A stretch of 9,909 nucleotides of DNA from an uncultured Sediminicola sp. (GCA_938039345.1 CALHVB010000159.1:1-9909); one strand, 5' to 3'; counted from the stretch's first letter, positions 1-7,011 are shown. Translations and numbers: made by a program. The notes: a model not told the origin generated them from the letters alone.

Positions 1-311
1 TGAAAGTTGTTGCCGATACTTTCCCTGCCGGTACTTTAAGTGGTGCACCAAAGCATATGGCAATGCAGCTAATAGAAAAATACGAAAAAACAAGTCGTGG
101 GTACTATGGTGGCGCTATTGGTTTTATGGACTTTAATGGCAATTTTAACCACGCCATTATGATTCGTACTTTCTTAAGTAAAAATCACGAATTACATTAC
201 CAAGCAGGAGCTGGTTTAGTAGCCGCTTCTAACCCAGAAGACGAATTACAAGAAACATACAACAAACTTGGTGCATTAACAAAAGCATTAGAAATAGCAG
301 AAACAATTTAG
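1..311 (+). CDS. trpE: Anthranilate synthase component I, C-terminal end (partial)
   Basis: This is the last 102 codons of TrpE, the chorismate-binding subunit that makes anthranilate from chorismate using ammonia supplied by TrpG. The reading frame is open from base 3, so the methionine at 57 is internal and not a start. The fragment shows the chorismate-binding-family signatures in order: FPAGTLSGAPK (fragment residues 7-17), YGGAIGF, NHAIMIRT and QAGAGLVAASNPEDE. The ending ELQETYNK keeps the Glu-x-x-Glu-x-x-x-Lys spacing (fragment residues 81, 84 and 88). In characterised TrpE enzymes this spacing provides the Mg-binding glutamates and the lysine. PabB and isochorismate synthases share the fold. 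The call as TrpE rests mainly on the trpGDCFBA genes directly downstream. The stop is at 309-311, only 2 bases before trpG. The N-terminal feedback-inhibition region lies outside the window. Confidence 0.96.
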   Translation, partial: KVVADTFPAGTLSGAPKHMAMQLIEKYEKTSRGYYGGAIGFMDFNGNFNHAIMIRTFLSKNHELHYQAGAGLVAASNPEDELQETYNKLGALTKALEIAETI

Positions 312-313
312 TT

Positions 314-877
314 ATGAAGAAAATTTTAGTCATAGATAACTACGATAGTTTTACCTACAATCTGGTTCATTATTTAGAAGATTTAAATTGTGAGGTTATT
401 GTAAAACGAAACGATCAGCTAGATTTAAATGAAGTAGAAGCTTTTGATAAAATAGTGCTTTCTCCAGGACCTGGAATACCAGACGAAGCTGGTTTATTAA
501 AAGAAATTATAGCAACATACGCACCTACTAAAAGCATTTTTGGAGTTTGTTTAGGACAACAAGCTATAGCAGAAGTGTTTGGAGGCTCCTTAATAAACTT
601 AGACCAAGTATATCATGGTATTGCTACCAAAATAGATATCACCAAAAAAGATATTTTATTTGATGGCTTACCTAATGAGATTGAAGTTGGTCGTTACCAT
701 TCTTGGGTTGTAAATCCAGATTTACCAGAAGTTTTAGAAGCTACTTCTTTTGATAAAAACGGACAAGTAATGTCTTTACGCCATAAAGAATATGATGTTT
801 GCGCTGTACAATACCACCCAGAATCTGTATTAACACCACAAGGCAAAAAAATATTAGAAAATTGGGTTAAAAACTAA
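314..877 (+). CDS. trpG: Anthranilate synthase component II (glutamine amidotransferase)
   Basis: This 187-residue class I glutamine amidotransferase hydrolyses glutamine and passes ammonia to TrpE for anthranilate synthesis. It starts with the typical LVIDNYDSFTYNLV. It carries the oxyanion-strand motif PGPG (51-54), the nucleophile Cys79 in GVCLGQQ, RYHSWVV (127-133), and the His168/Glu170 pair of the catalytic triad in QYHPES. Length is normal for a stand-alone TrpG; it is not fused to TrpD as in E. coli. The start follows the trpE stop by 2 bases, so translation is probably coupled. PabA of folate synthesis is nearly indistinguishable by sequence, and many bacteria use one protein for both roles. 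The operon position supports TrpG, but a shared role cannot be excluded. Confidence 0.96.
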   Translation: MKKILVIDNYDSFTYNLVHYLEDLNCEVIVKRNDQLDLNEVEAFDKIVLSPGPGIPDEAGLLKEIIATYAPTKSIFGVCLGQQAIAEVFGGSLINLDQVYHGIATKIDITKKDILFDGLPNEIEVGRYHSWVVNPDLPEVLEATSFDKNGQVMSLRHKEYDVCAVQYHPESVLTPQGKKILENWVKN

Positions 878-910
878 TGTCATAATTTAAGAAAACCAAC
901 ATTAATAGTA

Positions 911-1906
911 ATGAAAGACATATTAAACAAACTTATAAATCACGATATTCTTCCTAAAGAAGATGCAAAACAAGTACTGGTTAATATTGCAAAAGGCAAT
1001 TACAACCCAAGCCAAATTGCAGCTTTTTTAACTGTATATATGATGCGTAGCATTACTATAGAAGAATTAGAAGGTTTCCGTGATGCGCTGTTAGAATTAT
1101 GTTTAGCTGTAGATTTATCTGCATATAACCCTATAGATTTATGTGGTACTGGCGGTGATGGTAAAGATACTTTTAATATTTCTACACTAGCCTCTTTTGT
1201 AACTGCTGGTGCAGGAGTAAAAGTAACCAAACATGGTAATTATGGTGTTTCTTCTTCTTGTGGTAGTAGTAATGTAATGGAGTTCTTAGGTATTAAATTT
1301 AGTAATGATGCTAGCTTTTTAGAAAAATCTATAGCAGAAGCAGGTATTTGTGTTTTACACGCTCCTCTTTTTCATCCTGCTATGAAAAATGTAGCTCCTA
1401 TTCGTAGAGAATTAGCCGTAAAAACATTTTTTAATATGTTAGGCCCTATGGTTAACCCTGCTTTTCCTAAAAATCAAATTGTTGGCGTATTTAACCTAGA
1501 ATTAGCACGTATGTATGGGTATTTATACCAACAAACAGATAAAAATTTCACCGTATTACATGCTTTGGATGGGTATGATGAAATTTCTTTAACAGGTAAT
1601 ACAAAAACAATATCTAACAATTCTGAAAGCATACTAAAACCTTCAGATTTTGGTGTAGATACTATTTTACAGTCAGACATCTATGGCGGAGATACCGTAG
1701 AAGGTTCGGCACAAATATTCTTAAATATTTTACAAGGTAAAGGTACTACACCGCAAAACAATGTAGTGTGTGCCAATGCTGGTGTTGCAATTGCAACGGT
1801 AGAAGGAATTAGTATTAAAGATGGTTTCTTAAAAGCACAAGAATCATTAGCTAGCGGAAAAGCATTAGCTACCTTAAAAAAATTACAGGCATTAAGCGCC
1901 ATATAA
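911..1906 (+). CDS. trpD: Anthranilate phosphoribosyltransferase
   Basis: TrpD transfers the phosphoribosyl group of PRPP to anthranilate, the second step of the pathway, in the cytoplasm. The 331-residue length is normal. The small helical domain (about 1-70) is followed by the PRPP-binding loop CGTGGDGKDTFNIST (78-92) and the KHGN motif (107-110) with its serine-rich continuation VSSSCGSSNVMEFLG. Next come HPAMKNVAPIRREL (155-168, with the anthranilate-site arginine) and KTFFNMLGPMVNPA (171-184). The Asp223-Glu224 pair in LDGYDEIS corresponds to the second metal site of the family. A 33-base gap separates it from trpG; I see no terminator or clear ribosome-binding site there. The usual KHGNR reads KHGNYG here, a small variation on the consensus. 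Confidence 0.97.
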   Translation: MKDILNKLINHDILPKEDAKQVLVNIAKGNYNPSQIAAFLTVYMMRSITIEELEGFRDALLELCLAVDLSAYNPIDLCGTGGDGKDTFNISTLASFVTAGAGVKVTKHGNYGVSSSCGSSNVMEFLGIKFSNDASFLEKSIAEAGICVLHAPLFHPAMKNVAPIRRELAVKTFFNMLGPMVNPAFPKNQIVGVFNLELARMYGYLYQQTDKNFTVLHALDGYDEISLTGNTKTISNNSESILKPSDFGVDTILQSDIYGGDTVEGSAQIFLNILQGKGTTPQNNVVCANAGVAIATVEGISIKDGFLKAQESLASGKALATLKKLQALSAI

Positions 1907-1927
1907 TTAGTATTACTACATATAGCA

Positions 1928-2713
1928 ATGAACATACTAGATAAAATAGTAATAGACAAACGTAAGGAAGTAGCTTTAAGAAAAGCTATTATTCCTGTTT
2001 CACAATTAGAAGCCTCTGTTCTTTTTAATAAGTCTACAGCTTCTTTAGCCAAAGCATTACGAAATAGTAAAAGTGGTATTATAGCCGAACACAAAAGGCG
2101 TTCACCATCAAAATCTGTAATAAATAACAGTTTAAGCACTCCAGATGTTGCTACTGGTTACGAAAATGCAGGGGTTTGTGGTATGTCCGTTTTAACAGAT
2201 GGTAAATATTTTGGAGGTTCTTTAGACGATTTGTTAGCCGCAAGAGCAAGCGTACAAATGCCTTTATTACGTAAAGAGTTTATTATCGATTCATATCAAA
2301 TTATAGAAGCAAAAGCATATGGTGCAGATGTTATCTTATTAATTGCGGCAATATTAACGAAAGAAGAAATTAAAACCTTCTCTGAGCTTGCAAAAAGCCT
2401 ACAATTAGATGTGCTTTTAGAAGTACATAATGAAGAAGAATTACATAAATCTATTATGCCTAGCCTAGATATGCTTGGTGTAAATAATAGAAATTTAAAA
2501 ACATTTGAAGTAAGCTTAGAAACTAGCAAAAAATTATCTACACTAATTCCAGACGATTTTGTAAAAGTATCAGAAAGTGGTATTAGTACCATTAATGCTA
2601 TTAAAGAATTACAACCTTATGGTTATCAGGGTTTTTTAATTGGCGAAAATTTTATGAAAACAGATAATCCGGGTGAAAGTGCTACAGCATTTATAAAATC
2701 TTTAGAATTATAA
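1928..2713 (+). CDS. trpC: Indole-3-glycerol-phosphate synthase
   Basis: TrpC closes the indole ring, turning 1-(2-carboxyphenylamino)-1-deoxyribulose 5-phosphate into indole-3-glycerol phosphate. The protein is a (beta/alpha)8 barrel of 261 residues. Recognisable barrel-strand motifs are IIAEHKRRSPSKS (51-63, Glu54 and Lys56), PLLRKEFIID with Lys116, VLLEVH with Glu165, GVNNRNL with Asn187, VSESGIS with Glu216 and Ser217, and the phosphate-binding end GFLIGENFM. By alignment these match the catalytic glutamates, lysines and asparagine of characterised IGP synthases. It is a stand-alone gene, not the TrpC-TrpF fusion of enterobacteria; trpF follows 7 bases after the stop. The ATG at 1928 gives the standard N-terminus (ILDKIVIDKRKEV). 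Confidence 0.97.
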   Translation: MNILDKIVIDKRKEVALRKAIIPVSQLEASVLFNKSTASLAKALRNSKSGIIAEHKRRSPSKSVINNSLSTPDVATGYENAGVCGMSVLTDGKYFGGSLDDLLAARASVQMPLLRKEFIIDSYQIIEAKAYGADVILLIAAILTKEEIKTFSELAKSLQLDVLLEVHNEEELHKSIMPSLDMLGVNNRNLKTFEVSLETSKKLSTLIPDDFVKVSESGISTINAIKELQPYGYQGFLIGENFMKTDNPGESATAFIKSLEL

Positions 2714-2720
2714 AAAATAC

Positions 2721-3419
2721 ATGGGCAATTATTACTATACCAACAAAGACGAAAACCAGTTAACTCCTTCCGAAATTGAAGTAGGTAGTAAAGTAAAACT
2801 GAAAGTTTGTGGTATGCACCATAATACACTAGAAGTAGCACAATTAAAACCAGATTATTTAGGTTTTATCTTTTGGGAACCCTCTAAACGTTATTTTAAA
2901 GGCAAAATACCACAGTTACCACATAGTGTAAAAAAAGTAGGTGTTTTTGTAAATGCTTTTATAGAAGAAGTAGTTGCTACCGTAAAAGAACACCAATTAT
3001 TATTAGTGCAATTACATGGTAAAGAAGATGTTGCCTATTGTAAAAATTTAAAAGAAGAATTAAAAGGAATAAAAATCATTAAAGTATTTTCTATAAAAGA
3101 CGATTTTGATTTTTCTGTTCTAAAAGCTTTTGAACCTGTATGCGATTATTTTTTGTTTGATACTAAAGGAAAACTACCAGGAGGAAACGGCTATACATTT
3201 AGCTGGGAAATTTTAAAAAAATATCCTTCTACCAAACCTTATTTTTTAAGTGGAGGTATAGGTTTAGAGGAGTTAGAAAAATTAAACGATTTTTTAAATC
3301 AACCAGAATCTAAATACTGTCATGTAATAGATGTGAATAGTAAGTTTGAAACTGCTCCGGGATTAAAAAATGTTGCTAAATTAAAGAAATTTATAAACAA
3401 ACTTAAAATAAAAAAGTAA
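2721..3419 (+). CDS. trpF: Phosphoribosylanthranilate isomerase
   Basis: TrpF carries out the Amadori rearrangement of phosphoribosylanthranilate, supplying the TrpC substrate. Barrel motifs are LKVCGM (27-32, general base Cys30), PDYLGFIFWEPSKRY, VGVFVN (73-78), VQLHG (96-100), FLFDTKG with the likely general acid Asp147, GGNGYTFSWE, LSGGIG (176-181) and VIDVNSKFETAPGLKN (202-217). These cover the whole family signature. At 232 residues it is longer than the usual 200-215. The surplus is a hydrophilic stretch of about 25 residues before the first beta strand, which normally follows the initiator methionine almost directly. I found no in-frame ATG, GTG or TTG between the ATG at 2721 and the LKVCGM strand, so this start looks forced. 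The 7-base gap after trpC suggests translational coupling. Confidence 0.95.
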   Translation: MGNYYYTNKDENQLTPSEIEVGSKVKLKVCGMHHNTLEVAQLKPDYLGFIFWEPSKRYFKGKIPQLPHSVKKVGVFVNAFIEEVVATVKEHQLLLVQLHGKEDVAYCKNLKEELKGIKIIKVFSIKDDFDFSVLKAFEPVCDYFLFDTKGKLPGGNGYTFSWEILKKYPSTKPYFLSGGIGLEELEKLNDFLNQPESKYCHVIDVNSKFETAPGLKNVAKLKKFINKLKIKK

Positions 3420-3470
3420 CTCGTATTAAGAATACTTTTGCTTAATATTTAAGATATAAAAAGAATACTC

Positions 3471-4652
3471 ATGACATATAACGTAGACGAAAAAGGATAT
3501 TACGGAGAATTCGGAGGAGCATATATTCCAGAAATGCTTTATCCGAACGTAGAGAACCTTAGGCAGAACTATCTTAAAATAATGGCAGAACCTTCTTTTA
3601 AAGAAGAGTTTAACCAATTATTAAAAGACTACGTAGGCAGACCATCACCATTATATTTCGCAAAACGCTTATCTAAAAAACACAATACAAAAGTCTATCT
3701 AAAAAGAGAAGACCTTAACCACACTGGAGCCCATAAAGTAAATAATACTATTGGGCAAATATTAATGGCGAAGCGCTTAGGAAAAAAAAGAATTATTGCC
3801 GAAACAGGTGCAGGTCAACATGGTGTAGCAACAGCTACCGTTTGTGCATTAATGGGTATGGAATGTATTGTATACATGGGAGAGATAGATATTAAAAGGC
3901 AAGCTCCTAATGTAGCACGTATGAAAATGTTAGGCGCAACTGTTGTTGCTGCTTTATCTGGCAGCAGAACTTTAAAAGATGCTACTAACGAAGCTATTCG
4001 CGATTGGATTAATAATCCTGTAGATACGCATTATATTATTGGTTCTGCCATTGGTCCACACCCTTATCCAGATATGGTAACTAGATTTCAATCTGTTATT
4101 TCAGAAGAAATAAAATGGCAATTAAAAGAAAAAGAAGGTAAAGAAAACCCAGATTATGTAGTAGCTTGTATTGGTGGCGGAAGTAATGCTGCTGGTACCT
4201 ATTACCACTTTTTACATGAAGAGGAAGTGAAAATTATTGCTGTTGAAGCTGCCGGAAAAGGCGTTAATTCTGGAGAAAGTGCTGCAACCTCTGCATTAGG
4301 AAAAGAAGGTGTAATACATGGCTGTAAAACACTATTAATGCAAACTACCGATGGGCAAATTACAGAGCCCTACTCTATTTCTGCCGGATTAGATTATCCT
4401 GGAGTTGGACCAATGCATGCGCACTTATACCAAACAAAAAGAGCAGAATTTTACTCTGCAACAGATGATGAAGCAATGACAGCTGGCTTAGAGCTTACAC
4501 AATTAGAAGGAATTATTCCTGCCATAGAAAGTAGCCATGCATTAGCTGTTTTTGAACACAAGAAATTTAAACCAGACGATATTGTTGTCATCAGCTTATC
4601 TGGTCGTGGCGATAAAGATTTAAATAACTACATAGAATATTTTAAACTGTAA
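3471..4652 (+). CDS. trpB: Tryptophan synthase beta subunit
   Basis: TrpB is the PLP enzyme that condenses indole, delivered from TrpA, with serine to give tryptophan. The 393-residue length and layout match the TrpB1 type that pairs with TrpA. The PLP lysine is Lys89 in HTGAHKVNN. Glu111 in ETGAGQHG is the catalytic acid/base. The phosphate-binding loop is GGGSNA (235-240). The indole-channel and monovalent-cation region includes GLDYPGVGP (306-314). The C-terminal SLSGRGDKD (375-383) holds the serine that contacts the pyridine nitrogen. The gene follows trpF after 51 bases of AT-rich sequence containing short dyads and a 9-base direct repeat (see findings). The first 100 or so bases use CTT, CCG and AGG codons more than the TTA-rich neighbours; I attach no firm meaning to this. 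Confidence 0.98.
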   Translation: MTYNVDEKGYYGEFGGAYIPEMLYPNVENLRQNYLKIMAEPSFKEEFNQLLKDYVGRPSPLYFAKRLSKKHNTKVYLKREDLNHTGAHKVNNTIGQILMAKRLGKKRIIAETGAGQHGVATATVCALMGMECIVYMGEIDIKRQAPNVARMKMLGATVVAALSGSRTLKDATNEAIRDWINNPVDTHYIIGSAIGPHPYPDMVTRFQSVISEEIKWQLKEKEGKENPDYVVACIGGGSNAAGTYYHFLHEEEVKIIAVEAAGKGVNSGESAATSALGKEGVIHGCKTLLMQTTDGQITEPYSISAGLDYPGVGPMHAHLYQTKRAEFYSATDDEAMTAGLELTQLEGIIPAIESSHALAVFEHKKFKPDDIVVISLSGRGDKDLNNYIEYFKL

Positions 4653-4655
4653 AAA

Positions 4656-4740
4656 TAGTATTAAGTACAAAGTAATAAGTATTGAGAGAATAACCTTTAT
4701 ACTTAGCACTTAAAACTAACTACTTAATACTCAATACTGA
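4656..4740. repeat. Long imperfect inverted repeat between trpB and trpA
   Basis: The 96-base trpB-trpA gap is nearly filled by an imperfect palindrome. The left arm starts with AGTATTAAGTA (from about 4657) and continues to AAGTATTGAG. The right arm ends with TACTTAATACTCAATACT. Aligning the left arm with the reverse complement of the right gives about 24 matches over 32 positions, with a short loop around 4688-4700. Within each arm, variants of an AGTATTRAGTA-like unit recur, so the element looks like degenerate short repeats arranged head to head. It lacks a terminal U-tract and lies inside an operon, so it is not a typical terminator. It may be a REP-like or small non-autonomous element, or a structure that affects the ratio of TrpB to TrpA. 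Function is unknown. Confidence 0.6.
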
Positions 4741-4748
4741 TTATTATA

Positions 4749-5513
4749 ATGATGAATAGAATACATAGCAAATTACAAGAAGATAAAAAGTTATTATCTA
4801 TATATTTTACCGCAGGATACCCATCACTCAATGACACTGTAAAAATTATAGAAGATTTAGAGAAAAGCGGTATTGACATGATAGAAATAGGGTTACCTTT
4901 TAGTGACCCTTTAGCAGATGGCCCTACAATACAAGAAAGCTCTACTGCTGCTTTAAAAAATGGCATGACTACCGATATACTTTTTAATCAATTAAAAGAC
5001 ATTCGAAAATCGGTTACCATACCATTAATTATTATGGGGTACTTTAACCCTGTATTGCAATATGGTGTAGAAGCTTTTTGTAAAAAATGTCAGGAAATAG
5101 GGATTGATGGATTAATTCTACCCGATTTACCATTAGATGTATATCAGGATAAATATGAAGCTACATTTAAAAAATATGGACTCGTAAATGTTTTCTTAAT
5201 AACACCACAAACCAGTGATGAACGTATACAACAAATAGATGCTGCTTCGGATGGCTTTATTTATATGGTAAGTTCTGCAAGTGTTACAGGCTCTCAGAGT
5301 GGTTTTGGAAATACCCAAGAAGATTATTTTAAAAGAATTGCTAACATGCAATTAAAAAACCCACAAATTGTTGGGTTTGGAATAAGCAATGCCGAAACAT
5401 TTAACCAAGCTACAAAAACAGCAAAAGGAGCTATTATTGGTTCTGCTTTTATAAAATGTATCACTAAAGATGGCGTAAATGGTATCAAAAACTTTGTAAA
5501 AAATATTAGATAA
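4749..5513 (+). CDS. trpA: Tryptophan synthase alpha subunit
   Basis: TrpA cleaves indole-3-glycerol phosphate to indole and glyceraldehyde 3-phosphate and channels indole to TrpB. The 254-residue barrel has the expected motifs. FTAGYPSLNDT (20-30) is followed by IEIGLPFSDPLADGPTIQ (45-62), which contains catalytic Glu46 and Asp57 (equivalent to Glu49 and Asp60 of the enterobacterial enzyme). Then come MGYFNPVLQYG (96-106), LPDLPLD (124-130), the flexible loop SSASVTGSQSG (174-184), GFGIS (208-212) and the phosphate-binding GSAFIK (230-235). Two adjacent ATG codons (4749 and 4752) could both serve as start; homologues often begin at MNRI, so the second is equally plausible. It is the last gene of the operon and is followed by a strong hairpin terminator. 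Confidence 0.97.
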   Translation: MMNRIHSKLQEDKKLLSIYFTAGYPSLNDTVKIIEDLEKSGIDMIEIGLPFSDPLADGPTIQESSTAALKNGMTTDILFNQLKDIRKSVTIPLIIMGYFNPVLQYGVEAFCKKCQEIGIDGLILPDLPLDVYQDKYEATFKKYGLVNVFLITPQTSDERIQQIDAASDGFIYMVSSASVTGSQSGFGNTQEDYFKRIANMQLKNPQIVGFGISNAETFNQATKTAKGAIIGSAFIKCITKDGVNGIKNFVKNIR

Positions 5514-5532
5514 TATTACATAACATTTTAAT

Positions 5533-5590
5533 AAAGCCTATAAATTACATTATGCTGTCTAATGTAGTTTATAGGCTTTCTGTTTTATTA
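5533..5590 (+). terminator. Intrinsic terminator of the trp operon
   Basis: A 20-bp stem pairs 5533-5552 (AAAGCCTATAAATTACATTA) with 5560-5579. It is complete except for one G-T wobble, with a 7-base loop, and is followed by a T-rich tail (CTGTTTTATT). It lies 19 bases after the trpA stop. The run of A at the 5' side of the stem means it could also act on minus-strand transcription. Confidence 0.9.
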
Positions 5591-5593
5591 CAG

Positions 5594-5639
5594 TTATGCT
5601 TGTAAAAAACTGGATATCCCTTATTACAAACAAGCATAA
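5594..5639. repeat. Perfect 10-bp inverted repeat (stem-loop)
   Basis: TTATGCTTGT at 5594-5603 is exactly mirrored by ACAAGCATAA at 5630-5639, with a 26-base spacer. It sits just after the trp terminator and about 250 bases before the agarase gene. It could be an extra hairpin behind the terminator or a two-half-site protein-binding site. The sequence alone does not decide. Confidence 0.45.
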
Positions 5640-5765
5640 ATATCACGTTCCCTGTTTAATTATCTTTTTACAGTATCTTTTTAATTATTGTTCAGTTTTT
5701 GTAGAGTGCGCTAGTTAAAAAACCACACACTTATTTTATAATTTTACAAAAACACACCCCATACA

Positions 5766-5820
5766 TTATATAATTATCAAAAAAAACATACTTATTAAAC
5801 AAAAAAGCATAATTATATAA
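5766..5820. repeat. Perfect 12-bp A/T-only inverted repeat upstream of the agarase gene
   Basis: TTATATAATTAT at 5766-5777 is mirrored by ATAATTATATAA at 5809-5820, with a 31-base spacer that contains A-tracts. The right half ends 65 bases before the agarase ATG, a position suited to a regulator-binding dyad or to DNA curvature near a promoter. Because both arms are pure A/T in AT-rich DNA, chance is a real alternative. Confidence 0.4.
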
Positions 5821-5885
5821 ATAATAAAATTCTTAAAATTACGACTAATTAAACCAATACTTAATATCAAATTAAAATAATTGCT

Positions 5886-6992
5886 ATGATTAAAATTAGA
5901 TTACTATTATTAATTTCTTTTTTTACTATTACATTTTCTTGTTCTAATGATAGTCCTGAAATGGAAAAAGAAGAACCTGAAAAAAGTATAGAAACACCCG
6001 AAGAACCAAAAGAAGAACCTGAGGAACCTGTAGCGCAAGGTCCAAACCCACCAGATACAGGTAACGAGTGGAGTGATGTTGAAATTCCTGCCAATGCTGG
6101 TGATAATAAAGTATGGGAATTACAAGAAGATATCTCAGATGATTTTGAATATGATTTTGCAGGAGAGTCAAGCCTATCTGAATTTGGAAATGGAAAATGG
6201 ACAAATTTTTACCATAATACATGGACTGGCCCTGGACCAACAATTTGGAAACACGAAAATGCAACTGTTTCTGATGGTAATTTAAGATTAATAACGACTA
6301 GAGTAGACGGAGAAACTAAATCTTATGGAGGTTCCACTGGAACATTAACAGATAAAGCTACTAGATTAGGATGTATTACCTCTACAAAAAGAGTTTTATA
6401 CCCTGTATATGTAGAAGCTAGAGTAAAAGTTGCGAATGCATTTTTTGCTTCAGATGTATGGATGCTAAGTCCAGATGATACGCAAGAGATAGATATCATA
6501 GAAACATACGGAGCACAGAACCCTAGAAATGACCAATCATGGTTTAGCGAAAGATTTCATATAAGTCATCACGTTTTTATAAGAGACCCTTTTCAAGATT
6601 ACCAGCCTAAAGATACTAGTACATGGCAAACAGTAGATGGTTACCCTTATTCATCTAGTGATTGGGTTCGTATTGGTGTTTATTGGAAATCTCCTGTAGA
6701 CCTAGAATATTATATAAACGGTGAGCTAGTAAAAGTAATGGATAATTTAGATAATGCCAATGGTAAAGATGGCATAGACCCATTAGGATATACATCGGCT
6801 TCTGCTCCTCCTAATACTTCTGATAGAACAGGATTAAGTAAAGAAATGGATATTATTATTAATACTGAAGTTCAAAATTGGAATGCTGAAGCTGGTAGAA
6901 TGCCTACAGATGAAGAAATTGCAAATTCTCCTGAAGACCACACTTTTAAAGTAGATTGGATTCGTGTTTACAAACCTGTAGATGCTAATTAA
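5886..6992 (+). CDS. agaB: GH16 beta-agarase, lipoprotein (AgaB-like)
   Basis: This enzyme is predicted to cut beta-1,4 linkages of agarose into neoagaro-oligosaccharides at the cell surface. Residues 1-18 are a hydrophobic signal ending in TFSC, a slightly atypical lipobox with Cys19 as lipid anchor. An acidic Pro/Glu-rich spacer follows (about 25-50, repeating EEP units), then a GH16 jelly-roll domain (about 60-365). The catalytic signature EIDIIE places the nucleophile at Glu201, the assisting Asp at 203 and the acid/base at Glu206. ASDVWMLSPDDTQEID, ISHHVFIRDPFQDYQPKD, TGLSKEMDIIINTE and the terminal VDWIRVYKP closely recall Zobellia AgaB (from memory, no search run). The acidic residues after the cysteine resemble a Bacteroidota surface-export signal. 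No carbohydrate-binding module, SusC/D pair or sulfatase is visible nearby. Porphyranase or other GH16 specificity is less likely but needs assay. Confidence 0.9.
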   Translation: MIKIRLLLLISFFTITFSCSNDSPEMEKEEPEKSIETPEEPKEEPEEPVAQGPNPPDTGNEWSDVEIPANAGDNKVWELQEDISDDFEYDFAGESSLSEFGNGKWTNFYHNTWTGPGPTIWKHENATVSDGNLRLITTRVDGETKSYGGSTGTLTDKATRLGCITSTKRVLYPVYVEARVKVANAFFASDVWMLSPDDTQEIDIIETYGAQNPRNDQSWFSERFHISHHVFIRDPFQDYQPKDTSTWQTVDGYPYSSSDWVRIGVYWKSPVDLEYYINGELVKVMDNLDNANGKDGIDPLGYTSASAPPNTSDRTGLSKEMDIIINTEVQNWNAEAGRMPTDEEIANSPEDHTFKVDWIRVYKPVDAN

Positions 6993-7011
6993 AAAGTTGT
7001 AAAACAAATTT

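Larger units (their letters stand above)
5591..5885 (+). promoter_or_regulatory. AT-rich intergenic region upstream of the agarase gene
   Basis: About 295 bases without a credible gene lie between the trp terminator and the agarase start. The region is very A/T-rich, with two perfect inverted repeats (listed separately). It must hold the agarase promoter unless transcription reads through from trp. I looked for the Bacteroidota pattern (TTG near -33, TAnnTTTG near -7). I found only one-mismatch -7 candidates (TATGCTTG at 5596, TATCTTTT at 5661 and 5674) without a well-spaced upstream element, so I do not assign a promoter. No convincing ribosome-binding site precedes the ATG at 5886, which is common in this phylum. 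Confidence 0.5.

Noticed and set aside
1000..2841. Several minus-strand open frames (1000-1230, 1474-1680, 1681-2139, 2296-2592, 2626-2841) opposite trpD, trpC and trpF
   Set aside because: They lie antisense to clear, full-length conserved genes and show no recognisable domains. They are shadows of low-stop coding DNA.
3426..3617. Minus-strand 63-codon frame across the trpF-trpB gap
   Set aside because: It overlaps the start of trpB and has no recognisable features.
4724..4966. Minus-strand 80-codon frame overlapping the start of trpA
   Set aside because: It is antisense to conserved trpA motifs, with no domain or convincing start context.
5591..5885. CRISPR array, tRNA, riboswitch or small ORF in the pre-agarase gap
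   Set aside because: There are no regularly spaced direct repeats, no cloverleaf with a CCA-type end, no known riboswitch core that I can recognise, and no open frame of useful length.
5867..6285. Open frames on both strands overlapping the 5' part of the agarase gene (5867-6094 minus, 5944-6264 minus, 6073-6285 plus)
   Set aside because: They overlap the Glu/Pro-rich repetitive linker and catalytic-domain coding sequence of a strongly supported GH16 gene. The Ser/Gly-rich or Leu/Gln-rich translations are artefacts of that repeat.
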